Assembly (NCBI GenBank): GCA_021209875.1
Contig: JAGYVD010000008.1
Coordinates: forward strand, 1,859,501 to 1,923,500
Direction: 5' to 3'
DNA from: Rosellinia necatrix
Lineage: Eukaryota > Ascomycota > Sordariomycetes > Xylariales > Xylariaceae
DNA length: 64,000 nt
A program made the translations under genes and the position numbers. Under the pieces are notes generated by a model. It saw nothing but the letters and a program-made list of their open reading frames with translations, made no database searches and was not told the origin of the DNA. This document shows, piece after piece, positions 22,955 to 34,500 of the stretch. Every line of letters begins with the position of its first letter. The first letter of the stretch is position 1.

Positions 22955-23731
22955 ATGGATTTACCGGAGCAGATTCGGTCTGGTTTTCAAAGCCAGGGGC
23001 TGCCTCTTCCCTCCGTAGCATGGATACAGACTGCTATGCCCAACCGAAGCCCATTGCCCCCTCTGCCGGCCCTTATCGCGACTGTGAAGACACGGTTTCT
23101 AGCGGCTGATCTCACAAACCCTGCTCTCTTCGACTTGCCATCGCCTGCGTTCCCGCCCAACTCCGGCAGCCCCGAGGTGAAAGAAGTCAAGCTCGTCTAT
23201 GATGTGCCAGTGCAAGTGCTCGATATCGAGAATCTGTCCAAGAGTAAGTGGGAGCAGGCCGAGGAGCTTGAGGCTATTGCCAGAGGAGAGCAATCGAAGG
23301 GTCGAAAGATCATACGTCTCCCCACCGGCGATGAGGCGGATGAGTTTTCTGTTGATGGCCAGCCTTCGCAATCGACCGCTAGCGCCGGTGACCGACCAGG
23401 GTTGCGGGGAAACGCTGCTGCCCCATCCGGCGCCGCTGCCAATGTAGCCTCGAAGGCGGCTACCCATCGGCTATTGCTGCAGGACTGCAAGGGACAACAG
23501 CGACATGGATTAGAACTCAAGAGAATCGACAAAATCGGGATTGGCACCCTAAATATAGGCGAGAAAATCATCCTGAAAAAGGGTGCCATTCTCGCCAGGG
23601 GTACAGTTCTTCTGGATCCGACAACTTGCACGATCATAGGTGGCAAGGTTGAGGTGTGGCAGAAAGATTGGGTAGAGGGTCGCCTAGCCAGGCTTCGGGA
23701 AGCACTTGGAGCTGGAAACCGCAATGCATGA
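22955..23731 (+). CDS. RMI1: RecQ-mediated genome instability protein 1 (RMI1)
   Basis: Single exon, 258 residues. The N-terminal helical part (MDLPEQIRSGFQSQGLPLPS, WIQTAM) and the OB-fold part match RMI1: VYDVPVQVLDIENLSKSKWE, then HRLLLQDCKGQQRHGLELKR and GEKIILKKGAILARGTVLL. RMI1 binds the RecQ helicase and topoisomerase III and stimulates dissolution of double Holliday junctions. Residues of about 120-165 form an Ala/Ser/Gly-rich insertion inside the OB region. The length is near that of other fungal RMI1 proteins. The absence of introns is notable among its neighbours but normal for this gene. Confidence 0.9.
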   Translation: MDLPEQIRSGFQSQGLPLPSVAWIQTAMPNRSPLPPLPALIATVKTRFLAADLTNPALFDLPSPAFPPNSGSPEVKEVKLVYDVPVQVLDIENLSKSKWEQAEELEAIARGEQSKGRKIIRLPTGDEADEFSVDGQPSQSTASAGDRPGLRGNAAAPSGAAANVASKAATHRLLLQDCKGQQRHGLELKRIDKIGIGTLNIGEKIILKKGAILARGTVLLDPTTCTIIGGKVEVWQKDWVEGRLARLREALGAGNRNA

Positions 23732-23933
23732 TGAGCTATCTCCGCGCCGCCTTAACCAGAGGGCCAGAGGGGTCGGGTTGGCTCCATTGTGTGGATCCTC
23801 GAGATGGCCCAAGGTTGGTAGGTTCCGCCAAGGAGGGACACGCAGTTATCACCGAGCCCCCGACCCCTCATATTATCACGGCCTATGGGCACTTGAGGCC
23901 GTATTGGTTTTTGATATCGTCGAGCCAGCAAAC

Positions 23934-25749
23934 ATGCGATTAATTAACATTAACACGCATGAACTCGGTGAGTTCATCGGAACTCCTGAGGATCCTATAC
24001 CCCCGTATGTCATTCTTTCTCACACTTGGGGTGTCAACGAAGTAACGTACACCGAGATGATGCGGCCAAACCCGGATACTTTCAAGAAAGAGGGATACAT
24101 TAAAATCCTAGAATTCGCCAGCGCCGTTGCTCTACGAACCGCTTCGACAAACGACCCTATTGAGTACGTTTGGGTGGACACCTGTTGTACGCATGTGCCC
24201 TATCCCGACAGATTAAGGTCACAACTGAGCGAGCATTAGGCATAGATAAGTCCAGCAGTGCCGAGCTATCTGAAGCCATCAACTCCATGTATCGGTGGTA
24301 TAAGAATGCCAAGCATTGCTACGTTTACCTTTCTGACGTGGGTGGGTTCGAGCCGGATCCTGAAGACGAAGCCTCTCAGGCTCCAGCAAAAGACCAGAAC
24401 GCTCGTATGAGGGACGCATTAGAAAATTGCCGCTGGATGACTCGAGGTTGGAGTATGAGCTTTAGAATTATTCTCCTATCTCCCTGACAGATTTGAATGC
24501 GAACCTGCATCTCTCTACCACTTGATCTGGCCCGTGAGCGTCAATCGCTGATGAATGATGGCTTGCAGCCTTACAGGAGCTTCTGGCCAACCCTCAGGTT
24601 TTGTTTTTTAATCGAGACTGGGAACTTCTTTTTAGAAAGAAGGACTGGATACCTCAGCTTTCGATGCTTTTAGGCATTGGACGTGATGTTTTAACCACGT
24701 GTGACCCAAGCCTCGCTAGCGTCGCCCAGAGAATGAGCTGGGCATCACGAAGACGTACGACAAGAGCCGAAGATATAGCCTATTGCCTTCTAGGTATATT
24801 TGATGTCAGCATGCCACTCCTTTACGGCGAGGGAGGTGAGAAGGCGTTTGTGCGGTTACAAGAGGAGATAATGAAAAGTTCTGACGACCATTCCTTGTTC
24901 GCTTGGAGGAACTTGGACAGAGAATATGCATCATGCCACGGCCTACTAGCTGCCAGCCCTGCTAAGTTTGCCATGTCCCATAACGTCGCTTTTGTCGACG
25001 ACCCAGAAGACAACGCGCCTTTCTCGGTCACGAATAAGGGTCTTTCGTTAATACTGCCCCTTGCCCGCGTAGCAGGGAAGCCGGACCTCTTCATCGGGCT
25101 GCTCAACTGTCGAGATCCAGGGCCCGATGGAGAGCCACTGGGGATATATCTGATCCAGCTTGGTGGCGGTCAATTTGCCAGAGTTGACGCCGACGAGCTC
25201 TGGATAGTCGGAGGGGGCCCCAACCTACAGGATGCCACTGCCAGTGCAATAGATCTGCCAAGTCCGATGCAGTTTTACGTCCGACAGAATATTCGCTTAC
25301 CAGCGGACTATGTGACATCAGATGTGGGAGGTTTCCTCGTCACTGAGGACATTACTAGTCAGGATATATTTCTCTGCGAAGCGTCTCCGAATGTCACCTG
25401 GATCTCACACCAGGGTTTCATCCCAATACTGGCCGAGGACGGCGGGAAGCAAGAGTTCCTTTGCTATAGTAGTCGGGCGGATAATACTATGGGAGCCGTG
25501 ATAATCATCCTGATGTGGGACCGCCAGTCTCAGAAATTCGGCGTCAAATTTCACTACCATGGCCGCTGGCCCAGCGAAACTAGCACACAATCTCGACTAC
25601 TAGATAAGAACCTACTTCAAACGGTGGGTCCACCTGCCGACGAATTTAGGTTCTACGTGGCGGGCGGTCATCGAGTGGCAAGCGCTGATATGCAGCTTGG
25701 GTTGATGGGTCGACTTGTTGTCATCAAAGTCGCGATCCGTATCAAGTAA
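23934..25749 (+). CDS. HET-domain protein (HET-E/vegetative incompatibility type)
   Basis: Exons 23934-24186, 24240-24452 and 24569-25749 give 548 residues. The start (MRLININTHELGEF) is canonical for HET proteins. HET motifs appear in order: PPYVILSHTWG, then YVWVDTCC|IDKSSSAELSEAIN (codon split by the 53-bp intron), MYRWYKNAKHCYVYLSDV, and CRWMTRGW|TLQELLAN across a 116-bp intron. After the domain, SLASVAQRMSWASRRRTTRA and EDIAYCLLGIFDVSMPLLYG are standard. The C-terminal 250 residues (about 300-548) are beta-rich and not recognised; there are no WD repeats or NACHT domain. In other fungi HET domains trigger cell death after non-self recognition; whether this one does is unknown. Its ATG lies about 200 bp after RMI1, on the same strand. 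Confidence 0.9.
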
Positions 25750-28192
25750 TGATCGCATAGGGGCAGCAAACCAGGACCACGGGCTATCCACACTGGCGTT
25801 TCATGTGGCAAAGGGACGAGGATTTTGCAGCGAGACTATAGCCGCATTCTTGATTGTTGCTGCCTTCGATGGCCAATAGATATCGGTATACTGCCCTTCT
25901 CGTATGCTGCGCGGCTTGTAATGTCATCTAATTGGTCGATTTGACAATGCTCTTGTGGCTTCATCCTTGTCTGTTTGGTCGGGAGGCGACATCATTCACC
26001 AGACCACTATTTATAACCCTTGACCCCGTATTGACTCGTCGTGGAACATGAACATCGCCTTCAGTATTCATGTTGAGAGAAAATCCCATTTTCTTAAATA
26101 CGAGGATCGGAATCGCTGTCTACACATTCCATAGTAGACTTGTTAACACTTCCGGCCCTTATTTTAGCGCACACCCATCTAGTACCCTTCACGGATTTAG
26201 AATTAGGCCCAGCCTGGTCTCGGTTTCCCTTCGGATGCGAATGCAGGGCCAAAATGGAGATGTATATTCTGTCTCGTCTTTTACCCTGCGACTATAGCGT
26301 AGTCATGGTATAATCGCGCGATATCCCGATTGAACCCCTGGGCCTCGGATGGCGATCTATCATGCAACACTACTCGTTACCTGTAGTCCTATACGAGGCA
26401 CCATGGGACGTGGATCCGACTTTTACGGCGGATAAAAGAGGATCAAGATGAGTCAAAATTGCGATGTGGATCGCTGTCATGAACTTCTTCCCTAAGAAAA
26501 TGCTAACGATTCAAGGTCGGATTTTGACAGCTAGGCCATCTAGTCGCGTGGAGAATATAAAGTACGACAGCGCAAGATGGAGAGATATTGTCACGCCGGA
26601 ATGATAAGAGAACGTAACCTTTCATTCTTGGCATTCCCTTCGATGAACGCTGTGGCTGGGAAGGATTGTCCTCACGACACTTTGGAACGGCCGAGAACGC
26701 GCCTGTACGGCGGAAGGGAAGGGCGGAATGAAATCTACTACTCAATCACCGCCTAGTTCCGCCCGAATATTCCGAGCCTATGAACGTGTTGGCCTTGAAC
26801 AAGGTCCGGAAATACCCATGAGCCAAGGGCTGGCTGGCTGACATCTTCGTCGTCGGCAACGAATATTCTATAGGGGGCACCAGAGCTTTTGACCAGCGGC
26901 GCTGCAACTGGCGACCTCGCTTCCGCAAACAACTTATCTCCGGAGAGACCTACTACCACCCCGCAGCGCTGTGTGTGGTGCTGCTTGTGCCGGTGACGAT
27001 GGGCGATGTGCGATATAAGCAGCAACCGGGACCGAGGCAGGCTCGCGCACGCCTCTTTTGGTAGCGTTCCCGACTTCTTACCGCCAATCGTTTCTCTCAT
27101 TGTTTCATGGCTAGTCTGTCAACCCAAAATGAGTCCGCCGATATGCACGATCATCTGCAGTTATGTACCCAATCATGGCGGCCTGGGCACACTAAATGAG
27201 CCAGATTTGAAACCGCTAACCCCCTCCTGGCCAAATGGGGGGAAAGGGCAAATATGCAACGTTTCCAAGGTTGTTCTGGACGTCGGCACATACATTCTCG
27301 GACGGGTTATTCGCCCGACGAGTGCCGGACGGACTATTTCGAGGTGAACCATCAAAAGGGTTATCTCTCGCTATCCCGGCGGCCGTACTAGGTACCAAGT
27401 CCATGCAGAGTATCGGATGTCTGCGTGGTTTTTTTCCCCGACCCTCTTCCTTACCTTGACTGGCCACTGACGTCCCATTGCGGGATGAGGAATTCGTCGG
27501 TGGGGGTCAGTAGGTACCTACCTAGATACCCGGCAGTCGCCCGGCATCCGCTACTGTGGTAGTGTCTGTCCAGCTGAGGCGGGCTAAGAGATAATTTTGG
27601 TAATCCTTTGCCGCAATGAGTTAGTCGGCTCCAGGGTTCTCCGGCGAGGATATTATTGTGTGCACCGTACCCCAAGCACCCCAGCAGTTCGATGCTTCGT
27701 CGTATCGCAGCAGGGTCCAGGGACAGGGAACCTAGAACCTCGAAGTGTGGGTGTAGTACCTGGATAACCTCACACTCGCCCAAAGTAGCATGACTTCTAC
27801 ACGTTCACGAGACCAAGATGGGCGCCGCATAGTATACCTAATAGTAGCGCCAATGAGATGGGCCAACGGCCATGCGTCCCATTTCTATTAGGGCCACAGT
27901 TGTATGGTGGACAGCCTGAAATCAGTGATATACGGCCGATATTTAAAAACGCCCTTCCCATCCTCGACCTTCCCCTTTACCAATCTTTTGTCAGTCCAAC
28001 TTCTAGTTCAATCGTTAGACTCCGCTACTTCCCATACATTCATCTTACCTCGAGCCCAAGGGAACGGTTGGGGCTGCGCGCAAGCCATCACCTGTCACTC
28101 GTTTAATCACCCACTTCATCCCGGTTACCTACCGATTACACTACTAGCCCGCGTTCTTCCCAGTTCCCGGGACCTTTCGACCAGAACACGTC
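25750..28192. other. Gene-poor region downstream of HET gene
   Basis: Only short open frames without recognisable domains are present. It contains a TACCTACCTAGATACC motif near 27513. The last 250 bp look like a promoter and CT-rich leader for the small gene that follows. Confidence 0.5.
27939..27949 (+). promoter_or_regulatory. TATA-like element before small gene
   Basis: ATATTTAAAAA lies about 250 bp before the candidate ATG, followed by a long pyrimidine-rich stretch such as fungal leaders often show. The assignment is inferred. Confidence 0.3.
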
Positions 28193-28531
28193 ATGTCTCC
28201 TTCAGCTTCATCCGTGGACATGAACACCAGCGAGTGTGCATCCGGACCGTATGGTGTTCCTTACTTGCCACCGCTTATCATGCTGCAGTAGTAATAGATG
28301 CTTTGTAGGCACGATCTGAGAGGTACATCAGCTGAACGGGATTCGATGCAAAAATACCGAGTCTCCAACGCCATGCAGCAAGGCAATGAACATGTGACCC
28401 AACGCCTCGTCGATCTGTCGGCACAAACTTCCCAAGAATTTCTAGCGGCTCATAAGCGAGAGCTCAAGACTCAGGTCGACTCCATTTCTCTCATCCTCGC
28501 CCCGGGTGCCAGTCAAAACAGCAGCAATTGA
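28193..28531 (+). CDS. Candidate small protein of unknown function (92 aa, one intron)
   Basis: An ATG preceded by a CT-rich leader opens a 56-nt exon (28193-28248), then a 60-bp intron bounded by GTATGG and TTTGTAG that carries in-frame stops, then a 223-nt exon (28309-28531). The joined product has 92 residues: a Ser-rich start (MSPSASSVDMNTSECASGP) and a helical, Gln/Glu/Lys-rich remainder (NEHVTQRLVDLSAQTSQEFL). I do not recognise a family. It has no signal peptide and no membrane segment. Support comes from plausible splice sites, phase agreement and the promoter-like upstream DNA. A chance open frame in a gene-poor region is the alternative. Confidence 0.35.
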
Positions 28532-31500
28532 CGACCTGCAATGTTCATGCATCGCGCCACGACCTTCCGTTTTTCATGAATCAAACGTCGATCATTGTTT
28601 TCTACATTAGTATTCCATCTGAGACGGTAGCATCTGAAAGGGGGCATCCATTCGCGAGGCATCATTATTGTGGTATGGAGGAAATGAAGTGCATGATGGA
28701 TATGAGGGACGTGCTAAGATCAACGAGTTTCTTTACTTTGTCCATGTTTAAAAGGTTGGGTCAACGAATTGGTGTATAACTATGTCCTAATTTAACAAAA
28801 TCAAATCGCACACGACCTCTACCCCGATTTACCAGCTCTCATTATCCCACCTAACGGAAGAACCCCAGGAGTATACAGAGGCCTAATCCGAAATGTACAC
28901 TACGCTTCAATACACCATACCTATATTCTCAATTCTGTATAACTCAGAGGTACCTATGGGCTAAGCGGGTCTGCTCCAGCCATCATTGCCTGTACCCACT
29001 CGGCTAGTCCGTTCTCCAGTCCCCCACCACTGCTAGCCCTACAGTGCTACATTGCACAGCGCTCTTTGTTTTACTATATATAGGTCGATTGTAGCATCTA
29101 ATTGCTATTCGGACCTCATAGCTGTAGTATGTTACACGCAGTGAACAAAGGCACCAAATTCATGAACACGGGCTTCGATCTTGTCGGGACTCGCAAAAAA
29201 AAACAAAACAAGGGTGTTCAAGGTCTTTGATCCACCTCCCGATTCCACGTTCCCCTGTTCGCTGGCTCCCGCCGCGACGATCTGCATCATCCCGTCTGCC
29301 CCATCAAAACCAAACTAGTCTAAATTATACGCTAGAGGTCGCTAGTGCGGATGCTGAAGAGGCTCGCCTTTATTTGTAGGACAACATAACTAGTTATTTG
29401 ATATTAATCCATTACCAAAAGAACATATCTAATCAACCCCCTAGAAACGCGCGATTAAGAATGAGGTGGGCGCCTAAAAGCCGCGGAAAAGAAGGCATCA
29501 TGTCGGCTGGAAAGTAAAGCGCCCTAGACTAAGTGCTGTGGCCCTGGCGGTGGGTGGTGTTTCATAATACGACACTGCCAACGGTAATGTGGCTTAACGG
29601 CTTCTATCAATTGACAAAAGAACCTGGGACCAGAAAGGAAATAAGCAATGCTAGGACTCTAGTGGATTTTAGTCAGCTTATCAAGAACGACGGATACTGC
29701 ACTCAGTTTCATCTCTAGCGTAGGCTTAAAGCGTCGTATAAGTAGGTAATGAACGATGTTTAAGTGTCAGGGAACCAGTTAAGCCGACCAGAACAATATA
29801 CTAGTACGTACAACACAGTTGAGAAGTCGATTGAGCCTCAGAAAACTTGATGCGCGTCGTTGAACCGCAGCTCGATTGAGAAAAGAAATCTCAAGCACGC
29901 AAAAGTCCCCTCCTAGCGTGTATGTTGCGATATCAGAGTCTGGTGCGTGGCGGTCGTATGGCAAGTATCACAAATGCAGAGAACTTTAATTAAACGGTAA
30001 GCTTACGGCGTAGTCACGTTGTAAAATAACGTAGCATACACTAACAATGAAGCTAGTAGATGAGTATCGCAGTAAAAGTGCTTATAGATTAATAATTACC
30101 GAATAGGTAACGAACCCCATGGTATTTACCACATATGTGCGCCATATGTAGCATATGTGCATGAAGTGTTGTTCAGGGGTCAGATCTGCGGTAGGGTGGG
30201 TCGGTTGGGAGGGTTACCGCTGCTGCCAATTCCAACACGTGGTAGGCCTGTCCATAATGTCTTACACTAGTGCTGCCACTAACTAGATACCCGCACCAAG
30301 TCATGAGACTAGCGTAGTAAATCGGCCCGCGTGTTTGTTTGATAGTGAATACCAACCAGACGATCGCATAAATCGGAAAATTAAAACCTATGTGTGAGAG
30401 GCACAATAAAAAATAAAAATAAGTCGACTGTTGTAAATAAACAAATAAATAAACAAATAAATGAATACGTGATTTATTTTATTTAATCATTTATTTAGCG
30501 GCGTGTTCCACTTCTAGGATAGTAGTAGAAGTTCAATCTCTTCGAGGCATCAGGTGGAGCTGGATAGTTTCTTGCTCCGGTGGCTCTGCTGTGTGCCAAA
30601 GCTGCCCCGTCGCAAGAATAAAACCCCAGAACTTTTAATGTGCGATAATTACTCGCCTGCTGGCCACCTTCCTGACCGCCTGTAAATCTAGTCTCCATTT
30701 CTAGATATGTACTGTGCTGTCGTTGTTTCACCCTCAACGTCTAACCCAGGTAGATAGGAACCAACCCATCCTTACACTAGAGCCATACCTGGCGGCATTA
30801 TTCTGCCGTTCGCTACATAATAGCTAAGTATATACTCAGCCGATAGACAATAGCGTAATTGGGAGACTGGGGGACCCGCCGTCTTCTGTCCTTTCCCCCT
30901 TTCCCTTCCTTTGCGGTCTGTATTAGCCAAACCCCTGTCATCCTTATAGTAGCGCGATCCTCTGATGAAAAAATGTCAATGTCGCATGCGGATGGGGGTA
31001 TGCAGATATCTCCGTGGACGAGATGTATCGAGTTATCCTATTTGCTGCCTAACCACGGCTACTGCACAACGACCAGCATGAGCAAGAGGCTGCCTACGAA
31101 ACGATGTTTCATTGTCGTACGTCGCCCAGCTCAGCTGCTCCGCGCTGCCTGCATTAGCAAGGGGTATGGTGTCAACGAATGGCCGCCTCGACCTCAAAAA
31201 ATGAATATATGGTAAGCTAATCCAAATAGCGGAGGTCGCGCGATCGTGCTGCTTGGATACGTAGCGAATTAGCATTTTTCTTGGGGTTTATGCTAAGCAC
31301 CGATGTGTCCATCTTTTGGGCTAACCAGAGGCATTGGTTGTGCCCAAAGAGTCCCGGCTTTCCGCGGGTTGCAACAAATGCTACATACTCACTGAATGTC
31401 CATACATATGTAGTGTATGTACCTATACCAGTACCCCGGCCCTTGAAAGTGATCAGTGCCATGGCGCTAGCCGGCAGTCATCATATCTTGCCACCACTAA

Positions 31501-34500
31501 GCCCTGGCCAGCCTGATACCTGGTCGACAGAAGAATGGGCCAGCTAACATCCACGTGGCTCCCCTGTCCCAATCCCCACCAACTAACGCCCAGACGAAGG
31601 AGATCGCGAGGAGATACAGGGATCCTGCGGGAAGCCTGAAAGCGTGGATGGGGACACATTACGTACCGACCGTCTCGCTTACAATGGCAGTTTAAGATAA
31701 GAAAGGAGAAACCCAAAAATAATAATAATGATAACAGAAAATAAAAGGCGGTTCGAGACAAAGCCCTCAAAAAACTAATGGGTAAATAGTGTATAGGCTA
31801 GTTAACCTTTCTAAGCATGACAACTCATTATCTTAGATACCCGGCCAATGCATCGTCTTCTGAAGCATCTTACATAGGTAATAATATCCCAAGCTAGCCC
31901 CATGCGTTTCCAACATCCTGATGGATTAAGGGCAAGTCTTTCGGACTAGGCGGAACATCTCCGCCCTGTTCCCTCCTCATAGACATGTTCGCGATACATA
32001 CACTTCAGGCACCCTTCCAGTCATTAGGTGCGGGGGAGGAAACTGCGTGGGGGAGGGAGGGGGAATAGAGTTGGGGGGGAAGAACAAGACCAGGCTTACA
32101 CGACAAGTAGTTGAGGTCACAGGGGTATGCACCCACGTCTTTGTAGCTCGTGTATGCACGTACGCCATACCCAAGCTGAGGAAGTAGTGGCCTAGGTAAT
32201 TCGACATACACTACCTAGTGTACTTCAGGGTTTGCCAGCCAATTGGGGACTTTGGTTCTCGGTCACCTAAGGGGAAGGAATGGTCCACGCCAAACTATGG
32301 ACTCGGTAGGGCGACCTCCTCCGTTCGTACCATGAATGGCGTTTGGCCGGCCCCATCGAAGTGCCTACACTACCTGGGTCGGTAGATTACATGGGCAGCA
32401 GCTATACTCGAATAGTGTATTGATCCCGAGAACAATGTGGAAAATCACCATGTCGGACCGCGCGATATACACTGCGCCCACACCCACACCCACACCACAC
32501 ACACCCGCGATCGCTTCGGTGCCATTCACTCGAAGAAGGTCCATGCAGGCTGGCGCTCGGCAAAGCGGCCGTGCAGCAGTTGGTGTATGTATAGTAACTG
32601 TACCTTGCTCCTAACAGATTCCCTAGGTACCTACTACCCTACTCTGGCACTCCGCTACTCTGCTGCTCCCTGCTCCCCTATCCCCTACTACCCTGCTAGT
32701 CTAGTGTACTACCCCATCAGCTCCTGCCGTGCCAAGCCGTGATCCTTACTCACACGTGGTTAATAGGAACAACCAACCAACCAACAAGCTTTGTTTTTTA
32801 TTTAGCATTCTTGGTGTACTATTCCTTTTAATCACGCCTTCTCCCATCCAATGCATCCCGAGCGTTGCGGATCCGACATGCAGCCTGATCCGTTAGAGGC
32901 CGAGATTACCAGTCTGGACTGAGTACCTCGCTGTTGGATACCCGGCTCATGGAGGATTCTCTCATTTACACGCGGCATGTTTATCCCATCTGGCTCTGCA
33001 CAGCGTCCGTGCTAGCTTGACTATCTTCTGCCGCTCCCCTCGTGCCGCCACTGACGGGGGCATGGCGGCGCCGCCAAGCGCCGCCAAGCGGCCTGGCACT
33101 TGTTCAGCCCCCGGTCACGTTACCCCACGCCCTCGCACGCCCTCGCCCTCTTGTTCCTGGTTTTATCCTCACGAATGATGCACCCATCCATCATCCAATG
33201 GTAAAGCAAAGGCTGCCTAGGCTCATAATGCAATAACTCAATCGGCTAACCTGTTATGCGCTACAGACGTATGTGCCTGCTCTCTAGTGGTTTGGCCTTT
33301 TCGGCAACCTTACTGATCTGTTGTGCCATTGAGATAGACATTACCAGCCAAATCTTGCAGTATTGGTTATATCTTTGTTCGAAGAGTCTCCCGAGATGGG
33401 AGTTAATTTGAACCCTTGAGCACTGAGCATACTGTGTCGGGGTGAATCGAACTGAAGCCGATCCTCCCAGCCTCGTATCTACACACGCTACCTACGCTGT
33501 TGGGGTTACTGTCACTAGCATCAAGCATGGCTCGATATTCTCTCCCAGCCACCCTCTTCATGAGGAGCCAGGGATGTCAACAATGATAGCCCCTTGGCAT
33601 TTATGAGCACGGCGATGGGTCATGAGCGGAATACCTTACTCGTAGCTAGCGCACGTCTAACCCCCTAGTTGGCAGCCCTTCATATCGGACCTTGCTATTC
33701 CCGCCCCTAAAGTATTACTCTATGGCGTGCGGAGTTAGTATATGCCCGACGTAAGTGGGCAACTGCGCGTTGACAGTCAGCTATGAGAGTACCCCTGGCC
33801 TAGTAGAAGCCCGCCGTGTCAGGCACGGCAGTTTCAATTCCGGGCGGCAACGCGAATGCTTCCCTTGGCCTTCGAACCTTTGGCTAGTTAGCTCCTGTAG
33901 GAGCCGTACCCCTGAGAAGCTAACTGGTCCCGGTGATTGTTGCATGCGTACATGCATACTACGTACGTAGTGTACTCAAAATCGGGAAACGCCGCGTAGC
34001 AGCCGGCCTCGGAGCCTTCCGAAAGGGCATGAGGGCTTGCCGGGGTGGAGTTTACAGGCCCTACCATACACAGCATCTTAATTACCATCCTCCCAATGAA
34101 CGACGTTTGGAAACGCCTGCCCCTGAAGTGCATGCGCGCGGTAACCCCGCATGGAACAGTTGGTAGCATCCAGCCTTAGGTTACTGCATGCAAGTGCAGA
34201 AGGTTCGGTATGAAAACCTTTACGGCTGAAAGATCATGCTATACTAGCTACGCCCTTCGGGGCAGAGGCCTTGATATGGCGCCTACCCCGCGAAATCCGG
34301 GTAGGATCGTTAATTAATTGATTGATTGAAGTTGCTGCCACGCCCCCTGCTTAATATCTAAGCCGGTAATTAGATGTATAGGTCAAAGGTTATGCCTTGG
34401 TATTACATAATTCTGTACTTCTGAAGAAAAAAAATTAGAAAAAGAAAAGTCGAAAAAGGGGGGCGGTGGCACGGGTTGGAGGGCATAAACATTCTCAGGT

